Program-made: the position numbers and the translations under genes
Shown: one piece after another, positions 54,106 to 64,000 of the stretch
Layout: each line of letters begins with the position of its first letter
Position numbering within the stretch: position 1 is the stretch's first letter
The notes under the pieces: generated by a model
Databases searched by the model: none
What the model was told of the DNA's origin: nothing
Seen by the model: only the letters and a program-made list of their open reading frames with translations
Origin: Heterodera schachtii
Taxonomy: Eukaryota > Nematoda > Chromadorea > Rhabditida > Heteroderidae
DNA: 64,000 nt
Reading direction: 5' to 3'
Assembly: GCA_023374025.1 (NCBI GenBank)
Contig: SIJG01000020.1
Location: forward strand, 1,725,020-1,789,019

Positions 54106-57100
54106 CGCTGGTTCCGCTTCTCTGCCGGCAGGGCACACAAAAGGACAGGGAGCAGGAAAAGCCCGTGAAGAAGGCCAATTGAAATGACGGCAAAAATTGT
54201 TTTGGCAAATGCCACAATTGCATAGGTGGGCACAAATGCCAACGGCAACATGCACAAAGCGGTGGAAATTCCTGGCACAAATTTTTGGAACAATTAAAGG
54301 GGCCAAAGACCAAAGATCAGTCATGGATTACGTTAAATTTCTCAAAATTTTCTTTGGAATTTTAATTGGCACCGCCGAAAATCCCCTAAATTCTTTTTTA
54401 ATTCAGTCTAAAACCCATAGAATTGGTGATTTCTGAAATGGGGCCATGCTCCAAAAATCACACCTCCCAAAATGATAAACAAAATTTTATTAAAAAAATA
54501 GGAGAATTCCTGAAAAAGTAAACAATTCCCGAACAAATTTCGTCGAAATTTTCGAAATTTTCTCCGGCACCGTCCCCAAAATTCCCTTATAAACACTTTT
54601 TTTAAATTCATCCCAAAACCCTCAGAATTGACAATTTTAATCGAAACAAAATCTGTTAAAAAGTGGAAAAAATTTCAAACTTAGAATCTTAGAAAAAAAT
54701 TTTTTTGAAAAAAGGCCCTTGACTCCCTCCCACTCGTGTCAACCAAACAAACAACCAACCGGCTTGAAGCATTGGAGGGCACATTTCTGTAAAGAACACG
54801 GGTTATAATGATCAGTTCAACAACAAAAAAAAGCAGGAGTGGGTGGGGGGGCTTAATTAATAAATAAATGATGATAAATGAAAATTCAATCGCAATTGAA
54901 ATCCAACATTGCCCCCGAGGGCATGAATATTAGAGCACGGACGGATTTGTCAGCATTTTTCAAGACTCCTGCTGATCCTGATCCGGGTATATTTTGAAAA
55001 ATTGACCCGGAAAAGAGTGCTGAAAAAGAGGATTTGTAATCCCGCAAATCCGGTACGGATCAAATCCTCTCTAATCCTGTAAGTCTGGTTCTGTTGAAAA
55101 TATTAAGTAAAATATTGAAAAAGCACGAAAATATTTATTTTTAAATGCACATAAATTTTGATAAATAAATTTCAATGTAAAATTTATTTTTTGAATTTTG
55201 GGCTCTATTAAAAATATGAGTAAACATTTTTTTTAAAGTTGGACTTAATATTTGAAAAAACTAATTTTTCTGCTTTTGGAAATTAAGATGTTGTGTTTCC
55301 AAAATGTTTTTAAAGATTTATAAGAAAGAGAACAAATTAAGAGTCCTTTTGGAGTGCAGCAAATTCGCCGTGCAAACGGCTCAGTTGTTAATGACTCTGA
55401 AGACCCTGTCTGAGCTTGCTTTGGTTCAAAGCCGCACGCACGCGAATATTTTTTTTTATTAGTTTGAAAATTTTTTCATTTTTTAAACTGGCTTTTTTGA
55501 AACTCAAATAAGATTTTAAAACCATAAATATTACATGTGAATATTTACTTGTTTTTTTCCATTTCAATTAGCACGCTTAAAATTTCATGTTGTGTCCTAC
55601 TACAGTACACCGTATTTCCTAAATACGGTACTATACTGCCTAGTTACAAAAAAAGTTAAATAATAAATGCAGGGTTTAAAAATGTCTTTTTTCAAAACAA
55701 AAAATATATATATATATAAACCTCAGGCCTTTTTTTTAATTTTGTTTTTTTTTATTTTTCTAAACTTCTTACAGTAATTTTTTTGTAAAAAATAAAAAAA
55801 AATTTCCATATTGAGAACTCTCTCGAGAGAGCCTTAGTCAAGAAAACAAATCATTTACTTACCATGGAGACTGTGCGCAATGCGATCAGTGCTTGTGCCC
55901 TTCTTGGTGTGATATTGGTGCGCAACATGGGCAGTGTAATCGACGCTGAACCCGGTGGCCAACAGCACGTCCACCTAATGGTGGGGGACATTAAAAGCAT
56001 ATTTGAATGATCAGACTAATTCAAGCAATCAAAATGATCAAACCAATCTGATCAGTAATGATCGGAGGGACAAATCGATTGAAACAAAACATGGCCCAAT
56101 CGAAAATAAAGATTTTCCAAAATATATTTTTATTTTATAGTTTTCAATGAAAATTTTTTTTATGTCCTCGTTTAAAGTTATTTAGATTTTTTTACTAAAC
56201 AAAAACAATTAAAATTTTCTCGCGGTGAAAACGGTGCAGGTGAAGCAACCCAATCCATTAGTTTTAACCAAAACATTGAATCGGTTTGATAATGAATCAT
56301 TGATCCCCGTCATTATGGATCAGGTAAACTATAATCAGTCAGTTGATCAAACAGCCGTAATCCAATCGATGACTGACGCATCATTTAATTAATGTAATAA
56401 GTCGATCAATGATCAAACCCGCTAAAAACATTCTTTTTGATCATCAATTTAAGCTTCTTACCATTGTCACCGGGTCCAAGTCAGCGCCGCACCAACTGAG
56501 TACACCGACGAGCGCTGAAAAAGCAATTTTTGAAATGAATGACAGACAAAAAGCGCAAAATGGCATAAAATGCCGTAAAATAAAAAACATTGACGACGAC
56601 TGACTGAAGCAAATTGAGGTGATGCACAGCGCGATGGCACCGACGCCAAGCCGACTGTAGATGAACAGGGAACAGACGACCGCCATGCAAACGATGGTGA
56701 CCGCAATGGAGCCGATCAGATCACTTTTGACGGTCAACAACATGTTCAGGATGGCACTGCGAGGGGGGGGGGGATTTTTGAAACCAGTTAATCCGGGCCA
56801 ACTTAAAATTTTTATTTATTTATTTTATTTTGAAATGGAGTAAGCGGAAACGGAAAAAATATATAAAAGATGAATTGGATTAGAATATGGAAGAAAAATC
56901 CAGAAATATTGGACAAAAACGCTGAAATATATTAAAAAAAATTTTATTTGAGAAAAATAATTTTCAAATAATTTAATTTAAATCGAAATTTTGTACACGA
57001 AATTTTTTTGACAATTTTTAAATTTTCTTTCTTTAGTAGTCAAAAAATCCGAAAAATTCATGAACCCGGTCCCACCCACCCTTGGTTCACAGAGTCCCAA

Positions 57101-60100
57101 GTCGAAAGCTCGAGCAAGAACGAGATTCAAAAAATCCGCGGAGATTTCTCGGCTTGAAAAACTGGGCACATAGCCCCAGGCGCCTGACCCAACTCCTCTG
57201 GCACTATTTTTTTGCCCCTGGGTTAATGGGGCGATAAAATTTCGGAAATTTAAATTCATATTGGACACCAACGCGTCGCCGTCGTGGAGCGTGGCGTTGA
57301 ACTGGGGGAAGCGGTCGAGAATGGCGCGCACTTTCTCCTCCACCACCGCCCGGTTCCACCACTCGGTCATGTGCCGGACCACAATGGTGAACTGAAATGC
57401 CGTGACGCGCAGCTGCTTGTCCTTGAGGGAGGTGGGGGGGGGGGGGAATTTTGGCACGAGATTTGATGGACTTGTTGAGGGGAAGCGGGATTAGGGCACC
57501 AGATTTGATGGATTTTGACGAAAGCCGAGAGCCGATCCCGAGCGAGGGTATAACTTTTGTAACTACATATAAACCAGAGATTTGCCGGTTTTGGGACCTA
57601 GCAGTTGATTTTGAGTTTGTTTTGATGAATTTTTGGGTTTTTAAAATAAATTTGAAAGAAAATTCAACAGAAATCCAAAAAATTTCAAATTCTTTTCACT
57701 AATTTAGAAATTTTCAAAAAAAAATCTTAGAAGATTTTATAAGAAAATTCCAAGAAAAAAATGGACATCAGCGATTTTTTTAAATATATGCTGAATTACT
57801 AAGTCTATCCAAAAAACTTTACAAAAAATCGCTTAAAACTTTTTCAAAAACTTTTTTTCTTAGAATTTTTTTTTGTAAAATTCTCTAAGATTTTTTTTTT
57901 TTTGAAAAATTCTAAATTTGAAATCTTTTTTAATATTTCCAGGGGACGGGAAAGATACGGGGTACGCCGCTTCTACCTTGGCAACACCATCGCCTTGTGC
58001 GACCTCCTCCGTTTTGATGGCCGGCGGATTGCCCAACTGATCGAGAAAAAATGCCAAATTCTCATAGCCGAGACTGTATTGGCGGTGCTTGGCGAAGCCA
58101 AGTGAGCGCCAGAATTTGTCGGTACGGCGATCAAACTGTTCGTATTGGCGCAGCCAAAGCAGCGTGCGCCGGTCGCCCCAGCTCTCGGGCAGTGCCTCCA
58201 GCTGAGCGACCATTGCATTGAACTCGGCATACTGTAGAAGAGGGGGGGGGGGATGGAAATGGAATACGGTAAGTAATTTATGGAAAGAATTTATTTTTGA
58301 GGTTTTCATTAAAAATTGTCAATTTTTGGTCAAATTTTTGTCATTTGGAAGCATGCTAATGCGCAATCGGATTTTTCATAGAAAATTTCGGCAATCGGAA
58401 AATCGGCATTTCGACACATCCCTGATAGATGCCGTATGGAAAAGTCAAACATTTGACGCGATTTGTCAACACTTTTATCCCCAAAATTTGCTTGTAATTT
58501 TCAGGAAAATCGACGATTCAAAATTTTCGAATATTATACCGTTTTTTTTTTGGAAAAAGTTGTTTTTCAGAATTCTATAGCTCATTATGGGACTGGAAGA
58601 GAGAGTTCTTCAATTTTTGATGGAATGTGTTAATGACGAATATTCATTTTTAGTTTTAAATTTATTTGGCGTTTTGTTCCTATTTTATTTTGTGAATTGT
58701 TTAGTTTTCCTCCTCAGACTTTATGTTTTATTCAGTTATTATATTCTTATGTTTATGGTCGTCATTCTTCTCTTGAATTTAATTGCGGTGTTTGATTTAA
58801 TTTGGGAATAAATTGTGTTTGTATTTGCTTGTGTGTTTAATTTGATTGAGTAGCGAATATTAGAGCCCCCCGATTCTCCCGTTTTTCTCTACATGGCGCT
58901 CCTGGACTTCAGCTGAACACGCGCATTGCCGTCCCATTTTTGACACAAGGAAGAAGGTTTTGAATTTTAATTGAAATCAACAGTGCCATTGCCCGTTGCT
59001 TTTGCCCAAAGACTGGGGAGCGACGAATTTTCTTCTTGTTGTTTGAGCCCAAAGACTGGGAACAACACTCGCCAATTGCTTTTCGCTTCGCTCAAAGACT
59101 GAGAAAAAGCGATTTCGTCAGTTCGCCTCTCCAATTGAATTTGTTAGAACCAAGACGGTTAACAAATTGTGATTTTATTCGGCAGAACCAAGACGGTTAA
59201 AAGGCAATGGTCATCACACGCTCGCCACATTTAACTCGCCAGAGAACCCGGCAGCAGGGAATAATTTTGGACAACGAGGGGAACCAAATTCCGGCACCGG
59301 ATAATGAACAGCAAAATTTCGAAAATATCATTTCAATTACAGAGGAAAATGCAACGAGAAATTGGAATGAACCGATTGACTCCGTAAATGATCTTTCAGA
59401 AGGTGGCAGCATTTTGAGCGATACGCAGCTGAGACACCGACTTTTGGAAGTGGACTCACACGAATTTGGTGAATTTGATCCGGCAGCAAACGAAGAAAGG
59501 ATGTCAGAACAGTTAGCTTTGGTGGCGCCAATGGTTAATGCAGGTTCAGGACGTCTCGAAAATTTTGGAAGACATGTGGGAGAAATAAATGATGGTGAAA
59601 TAAGGAATTTGCCACCGATTGGCCACCTTTTTGAAAGAAATGAAGATTTTGAGGATAGTTGGGTCAGGGAAAGGCCTCCACTGAACGCACCGCTATTCGA
59701 ATCAACGCGCCACGCGTATTTTAATGTGGATAGAGTCGAAAATAGGGATCACCATTTACCGCCGAGTTTTCCTAATTGCGCCGTCAATTCGTATGTCGCC
59801 AGCGGTGGACCAACTGCTCACTATACACAACCAAGAGCCTCCAAGCAGCTTCATACTGTTTATACACGGCCGGTTGTGGTTCATCCGATTGCAGCGCAAG
59901 AACAACGGCAGTTACAACGACAAATTTTGCCGGCGCCACAGAATTTTGTTGAATTTTCGGTTTCGGAAAACCGACCGCAAATGGTTGGTCACAAAAACCA
60001 ACGTTTGTTCGTGAACCCCACCCAACAAGCACAAGACCAAGGAGATAATCTGCCAGCGCAGCCGATCGATCCAAATTTGATAATGGAACAGACCATCAAG

Positions 60101-63100
60101 AGTCTCGATAATTTTTCGTACTCAATGGTACTTCATCAATTGCCAGAACTGAAGGGAAATGCAGGAATGGACGGAGTCAATGCATTTTTCCGTCAATTTG
60201 ACGCAGTCAGCGAAGATTGGCCAGACAAAAAGCGTTTAAGGGCACTTAAATCGAAATGTTCGGGTAGGGCAGAGCGGGCCTACAATTCCGCCGTTGCCAA
60301 CAACCCTTTTCGATATGAAAATATCCGACGGGAAATGAAACGCCAACTCGATTCAACGGATGCAAAGTCGACTTGTGCGTTCGATGAGCTGATGAACGGT
60401 GTTTGTAGAAGGAACGGCGAGAGCATTGACGACTTAGCGGACCGCGTTTCATCATTGGTGCGAAGGGCATATCCCGGACTTGGCGAACATTTGTACGACG
60501 ATTATTCAATTCGGCATCTGATCCGGTCACTAAAAAATCCGAACTTGGCACTCACTTTGGAAATGGCACGGAAGCCTGACATGATTTTTGACGAATTCGT
60601 GGCCATGGCAGCACGCGCGGAGATCACCCAAAATGCAGCAAAAGCAGCCGAACAAAGAGACATGAATTTTCGCCAAAATTTTGATCACCGCCGACAAATT
60701 AATTTTCGACCATCAAATCAACCTGAGAATTTTGTCAGATCTTTGAAATGCTACAATTGCGGCCAGGAAGGGCATATTTCACGTAATTGTTGGCATCCAC
60801 GGCGAGAGCAGTCAAGTTTTGCCCCACCACATTTTGGTACATCGACAACGGGAGCGAAAAACCAAAATTTGCAACAAAATTTTCCGAATCGGGTCCAGCA
60901 ACCAAGAAATTTCCCGTGTCAAAATTATCCGGCAGAACAAACTGAAAGATCCCCGGCGTGTAACTCAAATGTTTTGATTGGAGGAATAAGTGCTGTAAGT
61001 GAAAAGGTGGAAAAATTATTTGAAGACGTGAAAGCAAAAGATGCGCAGAGTACTAAAGAGAAAAAGGAAATAGTCGGTAAAATTTTGTTAGCAAATGTTT
61101 CAATTCTTGGGCAGCATGCCAACGCAATGTTAGACGGAGGAGCACAGATTTCGTTGATTTCTGCTGCATTTTTGAACAAAATTTTGGCCATTTCAACGTC
61201 AAGTAAAGGATTTTTGAACCCAAGCCGTCAGAACATGCGTGTTATCGACATAAATGGGGAAGAGGTAAAATGCCACAGAATTGTTTCGTTGCCGGTGAGA
61301 AGAATGGGAAGGACCGTGTCAGTTCGTCTTCATGTGGCCCAAACATCATTTGGCTACGATTTGCTCTTCGGAACGAATTCACTTTCGGACCTGGGCTTTA
61401 AACTTTTCGACGAATTGTCAGACACAATTGTCGATTTCACACAGACTACGAACAATGACAAAAAAGCAGTCAACATAATTTACAGTTTGACTTTGCTTCA
61501 GAATTCCTCGTCATGTTTTCCTAAGAAAGAAGTAATGGAAAAGGCCCGGCACAAAAATGTTGAAGATAAAATGCCGAAAAAACAGCAGGCTCCGTCACAG
61601 AAACCAAATCGGTCGAAGTGGCAAGCAAAAAACGGAAAAAATGCGCCACAGAAAGGAGGAAAATTGGAGAAAACATATGTGTATGAAGAGCGTAAATTTG
61701 GAGAAAAAAGAAGTGGAAATAGCAGGAAAGATTTTGGATGTCGAACAGAGAAGCCCTTTTTAGAAGTGGGAAAACACGGAAAAGTCAACCGAAGTGTTCG
61801 AGGACGGAATTCTCAATTAGGGACAATTGAATTTTTGGAGGGCGGGAAGGAATTGGGCCCGAAAAGGTCACCAATTCGCACAAATAATGACAAAGTGGAG
61901 CCGGCTTTCAAAAATTCGGGAGATTCATCGTACAAGGAATTGGGAAAATCTTGGCACCGAATTCCGGAAAATTTACGAAAAATTGGCAATTTACACGAAA
62001 ATGGAGAGAAAAGAAGCGGATGGAAGAAAAAGACCGTTTATTATCCGACTCGATCGAGGCCAATCGGTAAATTTGTTGGATCGTCGATGGTCGGGCGGCA
62101 ATGTGTCAGCTGAAGAACCCTCCTTTCGGGCCGAATTGAGAAATTTGACGGCAGGGACGCCTTTTTCGTTGGGGGCGGGATGTGTTAATGACGAATATTC
62201 ATTTTTAGTTTTAAATTTATTTGGCGTTTTGTTCCTATTTTATTTTGTGAATTGTTTAGTTTTCCTCCTCAGACTTTATGTTTTATTCAGTTATTATATT
62301 CTTATGTTTATGGTCGTCATTCTTCTCTTGAATTTAATTGCGGTGTTTGATTTAATTTGGGAATAAATTGTGTTTGTATTTGCTTGTGTGTTTAATTTGA
62401 TTGAGTAGCGAATATTAGAGCCCCCCGATTCTCCCGTTTTTCTCTACAGGAAATTTGGAGACACAAAAACTTTTTCTTTAACAAATATCCAATCCAAATC
62501 CCGAGCATATGAACTGATCAGAAAGTGCTGAATTTATTGGAGTGATCACTACTGATCAGTCCGAGCGAAGCAAGACTTTTTTTATCCTTGAAAATTTCAA
62601 TTTCAAGTACACCTACCTGGCCATGATCAGAGATGTTTGGGGGACGGTTGACGATCACTTAATTTGAGGGAAGACTATTAGCACTGATCACTGATCAGAC
62701 AATTTAATCACTCTCACCTTGGACGGGAAAGAACTCCTCGAACACTTCACGGAGCGAACTGATTGAGCTGGCCAACGGCGAGTCGGATGGGAACGCCTTG
62801 GACGGCTCAAAGGACGAATTGAGCCTAAAAAACAGAGTTGGCATAATTGAAATCTCCTGAAAAAAAAATCCGGCAAAATTTTTGGAAATTTCGTAAGTTT
62901 CCGGCTATTGCTCATATTTTTGGTATTTTTCGAAAAAATTCGGCCCCTCAATTAAATCGGCTCTTTTGACCCATAAATACGAAAATTTTTTCAAAAAAAA
63001 AAGTAATGATAAAATAGCGAGAAAATTAATGTTAAAAAAATTATCTTTATAAAATTTCCAAAATATTGGAATTTTTGATTTTATTTTCGTAAAAATTAAT

Positions 63101-63744
63101 GAATTTTATCTTTATTTTGTCTTTTTTTATTTAATAAACTAATTTTTATTAGCATAGTTAATCATTTTTCGACTTTCTGAATCGAATTTCAAGAATTCTT
63201 AGAAGAAAATTGAAAATTTATTTGCATATTTTGGCAATTTTATTTCCCCGCCGGCGGGGGGTTGCGCCTGCCGGCACCAGCGCCGGGTCACAGCACGGCT
63301 CCGCGGCCGGCATGCTGACGCACGGATTTGCTTTGCCCTCTCCTACCTGAGCACTCCGCTTGTGCCGACCGCGTACATCAGCACGGCCACACACAGTGCC
63401 GCCAGCCGGCCCTGTGCCGAGTGCAGGAAGCGCGCGTAGCGGTGCACCCATGGCGGCGGCGTCGGATGAAGCGGCGACGACCGCGGCGGGGATGACGACA
63501 TGAACACGACGGGACGGCACGGAAGCGCAGCGGCAGATGGTGGCATTTTGCCGGTGGTTTCGGCATCGCCGCCGGATGATGGCACGACAGGCGGAGAAGC
63601 GGCGGCCGGGAGAAGAAGCGGCGGATGCTTCTGCTGCTGATCATCATCTGCAACGACAACGGCGGAACACTGGTGGGAGGAGAGGAGGACAACGACGGGA
63701 CAGAGCAGCGTGAAGGTGAGCAGGTAGTCGATGAACACGGCAAT
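54009..63744 (-). CDS. Patched-related (PTR) protein, C-terminal half
   Basis: Ten minus-strand exons, all phases consistent: 63744-63347, 62824-62718, 62657-62617, 58231-57977, 57421-57267, 56756-56605, 56514-56462, 55974-55863, 54786-54760 and 54271-54009, giving about 520 residues. The gene starts beyond the window. PTR proteins are RND-type, 12-TM membrane proteins with a sterol-sensing domain; in nematodes they act in moulting and secretion. Seen here: the end of the sterol-sensing domain (IAVFIDYLLTFTLLC); a long Pro/Ser/Ala-rich loop; SSFEPSKAFPSDSPL; extracellular WLRQYEQF and RFPQFNATLHDGD; then TM segments with SIAVTIVCMAVV, LSWCGADLDPVTM, LLATGFSVDYTAHVAHQYH and IVAFAKTIFAVISIGLLHG. 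The last exon ends in a Glu/Arg-rich tail. The intron between 62617 and 58231 holds an LTR retrotransposon. Donor choice at 57267 is the weakest junction. Confidence 0.85.
58626..58893 (+). repeat. 5' LTR (268 bp)
   Basis: Starts TGTGTTAATGACG and ends TTTTCTCTACA. It contains GGGAATAAATTG (a possible poly(A) signal) near 58805-58815. It is open in one frame for about 60 codons (see ORF at 61827-62366). Confidence 0.92.
58894..58912 (+). promoter_or_regulatory. Putative primer binding site
   Basis: TGGCGCTCCTGGACTTCAG follows the 5' LTR directly. TGG at the start fits the CCA end of a tRNA primer. I cannot name the tRNA. Confidence 0.5.
59207..62113 (+). CDS. Gag-protease polyprotein of LTR element
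   Basis: 968 codons from the first good ATG. Residues 1-280: polar, Asn/Gln-rich. About 300-460: a helical capsid-like region of the Ty3/gypsy Gag type (FFRQFDAVSEDWPDKKRL, GESIDDLADRVSSLVRRAYP). About 515-528: a zinc knuckle C-X2-C-X4-H-X4-C. About 625-735: a retropepsin-like domain with LDGGAQISLIS (Asp at residue 643) and DLLFGTNSLSDLGF. The rest is Lys/Arg/Glu-rich and repetitive. The usual catalytic D-S/T-G is D-G-G here, so the protease may be weak or inactive. No downstream pol frame exists. It was probably translated as a single protein that packages the element RNA. Confidence 0.9.
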   Translation: MVITRSPHLTRQRTRQQGIILDNEGNQIPAPDNEQQNFENIISITEENATRNWNEPIDSVNDLSEGGSILSDTQLRHRLLEVDSHEFGEFDPAANEERMSEQLALVAPMVNAGSGRLENFGRHVGEINDGEIRNLPPIGHLFERNEDFEDSWVRERPPLNAPLFESTRHAYFNVDRVENRDHHLPPSFPNCAVNSYVASGGPTAHYTQPRASKQLHTVYTRPVVVHPIAAQEQRQLQRQILPAPQNFVEFSVSENRPQMVGHKNQRLFVNPTQQAQDQGDNLPAQPIDPNLIMEQTIKSLDNFSYSMVLHQLPELKGNAGMDGVNAFFRQFDAVSEDWPDKKRLRALKSKCSGRAERAYNSAVANNPFRYENIRREMKRQLDSTDAKSTCAFDELMNGVCRRNGESIDDLADRVSSLVRRAYPGLGEHLYDDYSIRHLIRSLKNPNLALTLEMARKPDMIFDEFVAMAARAEITQNAAKAAEQRDMNFRQNFDHRRQINFRPSNQPENFVRSLKCYNCGQEGHISRNCWHPRREQSSFAPPHFGTSTTGAKNQNLQQNFPNRVQQPRNFPCQNYPAEQTERSPACNSNVLIGGISAVSEKVEKLFEDVKAKDAQSTKEKKEIVGKILLANVSILGQHANAMLDGGAQISLISAAFLNKILAISTSSKGFLNPSRQNMRVIDINGEEVKCHRIVSLPVRRMGRTVSVRLHVAQTSFGYDLLFGTNSLSDLGFKLFDELSDTIVDFTQTTNNDKKAVNIIYSLTLLQNSSSCFPKKEVMEKARHKNVEDKMPKKQQAPSQKPNRSKWQAKNGKNAPQKGGKLEKTYVYEERKFGEKRSGNSRKDFGCRTEKPFLEVGKHGKVNRSVRGRNSQLGTIEFLEGGKELGPKRSPIRTNNDKVEPAFKNSGDSSYKELGKSWHRIPENLRKIGNLHENGEKRSGWKKKTVYYPTRSRPIGKFVGSSMVGRQCVS
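61827..62366 (+). CDS. Overlapping ORF running into the 3' LTR
   Basis: A 179-codon frame, +1 relative to Gag-protease. It overlaps the last 96 codons of that ORF, crosses the purine tract and ends inside the 3' LTR. The last 60 residues are very hydrophobic, with two likely membrane segments (FLVLNLFGVLFLFYFVN; ILMFMVVILLLNLIAVF). The overlapped part is basic. It could be reached by +1 frameshifting or by a spliced RNA, or it may be chance. Similar LTR-encoded hydrophobic frames exist in the 5' LTR by identity. Confidence 0.35.
   Translation: MNFWRAGRNWARKGHQFAQIMTKWSRLSKIREIHRTRNWENLGTEFRKIYEKLAIYTKMERKEADGRKRPFIIRLDRGQSVNLLDRRWSGGNVSAEEPSFRAELRNLTAGTPFSLGAGCVNDEYSFLVLNLFGVLFLFYFVNCLVFLLRLYVLFSYYILMFMVVILLLNLIAVFDLIWE
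62171..62180 (+). promoter_or_regulatory. Polypurine tract
   Basis: GGGGGCGGGA lies immediately before the 3' LTR; such tracts prime plus-strand DNA synthesis. One C interrupts it. Confidence 0.65.
62181..62448 (+). repeat. 3' LTR (268 bp)
   Basis: Identical by eye to 58626-58893 over the whole length. It is followed by GGAA, the target duplication. Confidence 0.92.
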
Positions 63745-64000
63745 CTGTAAAAGTACAGGAAAAGAAATTTAAAAAAAAATTTTGATTTTTAAAAAAATCT
63801 AAGAAATTTTGAAAAAAAATTAAATTTAAAAAATAGAAATATTTCCAAATTTTTTTTTATAAAAGGACATATTTTTGATCCCTCAATTATTATTTAAGCT
63901 TTTTTTTGTATGACCAGAAAAATGCGTCAGGGAAAGTTCGGCAGTAATACAGTATTTTGGAAAACGAGATACGGTAGTTTGACGATATAAAATTTTTCAT
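63745..64000. other. PTR intron reaching the window end
   Basis: On the minus strand a TTTTACAG acceptor directly precedes the exon at 63744. The remaining 255 bases are AT-rich with no exon I can support, so the upstream PTR exons lie outside. Confidence 0.6.

Larger units (their letters stand above)
58626..62448 (+). mobile_element. Non-autonomous Ty3/gypsy-like LTR retrotransposon
   Basis: A 3823-bp element bounded by two 268-bp LTRs that I read as identical, starting TG and ending CA. GGAA stands on both sides (58622-58625 and 62449-62452), a 4-bp target duplication. A purine tract (62171-62180) precedes the 3' LTR and TGGCGC follows the 5' LTR. The single long ORF gives a gypsy-type Gag and a retropepsin-like domain. 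There is no reverse transcriptase, RNase H or integrase, so it must use proteins of another element. Identical LTRs mean very recent insertion. It lies in a PTR intron in opposite orientation to the gene. Confidence 0.92.

Noticed and set aside
53595..54313. Long basic/acidic minus-strand ORFs in the pyrimidine tract
   Set aside because: They are alternative frames of GA-repeat DNA. Only the frame continuing the PTR exon is supported.
58587..58811. 74-codon ORF as an independent membrane protein gene
   Set aside because: All but its first codons lie in the 5' LTR, and the ATG is in flanking PTR intron DNA; it is the LTR frame.
59784..61788. Minus-strand ORFs of 88-101 codons inside the retrotransposon
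   Set aside because: Shadows of the Gag-protease frame with no domain pattern.

Overview
The window looks like AT-rich, repeat-saturated DNA from a nematode, most likely a plant-parasitic tylenchid of the cyst-nematode kind (genus not proven). Reasons: multi-exon genes with short GT-AG introns; four copies of an F-box-like family that I associate with Globodera/Heterodera genomes; a Patched-related (PTR) gene, a family expanded in nematodes; and very dense non-autonomous DNA transposons. No bacterial features, CRISPR arrays or convincing rRNA/tRNA genes were seen. All gene structures are hand-read and have no transcript support. Layout. 1-5 kb: repeats, then F-box-like copy 1 (+), with a transposon inserted one base before its start codon. 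5-8 kb: repeats and a minisatellite. 8.0-10.5 kb: decayed Rogdi-like gene (+) split by a 1.16-kb element. 11-11.8 kb: a TIR element carrying its own 147-codon ORF. 13-17.5 kb: duplicated fragments, then a papain-type cysteine protease pseudogene (+) split by an 804-bp element. 17.6-18.7 kb: an inverted second Rogdi-like copy (-). 19-26 kb: gene-poor repeats with a few candidate exons, ending in a cystatin-like exon. 27.6-33.2 kb: aldo-keto-reductase-like gene (+) in nine exons. 33-42 kb: repeats, with an inverted decayed copy of the 13-17.5 kb block at 37.9-40.2 kb. 42.2-49.7 kb: F-box-like copies 2 (-), 3 (+, pseudogene) and 4 (-, frameshifted), an acidic low-complexity ORF and a 14-3-3-like pseudogene. 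50-53.3 kb: fold-back and hAT-like elements. 54.0-63.7 kb: the C-terminal half of a PTR gene (-), with an intact-looking, very young LTR retrotransposon (58626-62448) in one intron. Themes. Most gene damage can be traced to small transposons with 8-bp (hAT-like) or about 10-bp (Mutator-like) target duplications. One 26-nt GC-rich hairpin occurs inside at least five element families whose terminal repeats differ, the least expected pattern in the window. The retrotransposon encodes Gag and a protease-like domain but no reverse transcriptase, so it should depend on a partner element. The PTR gene (membrane protein with a sterol-sensing domain), the AKR-like gene and F-box-like copy 2 are the best candidates for living genes.
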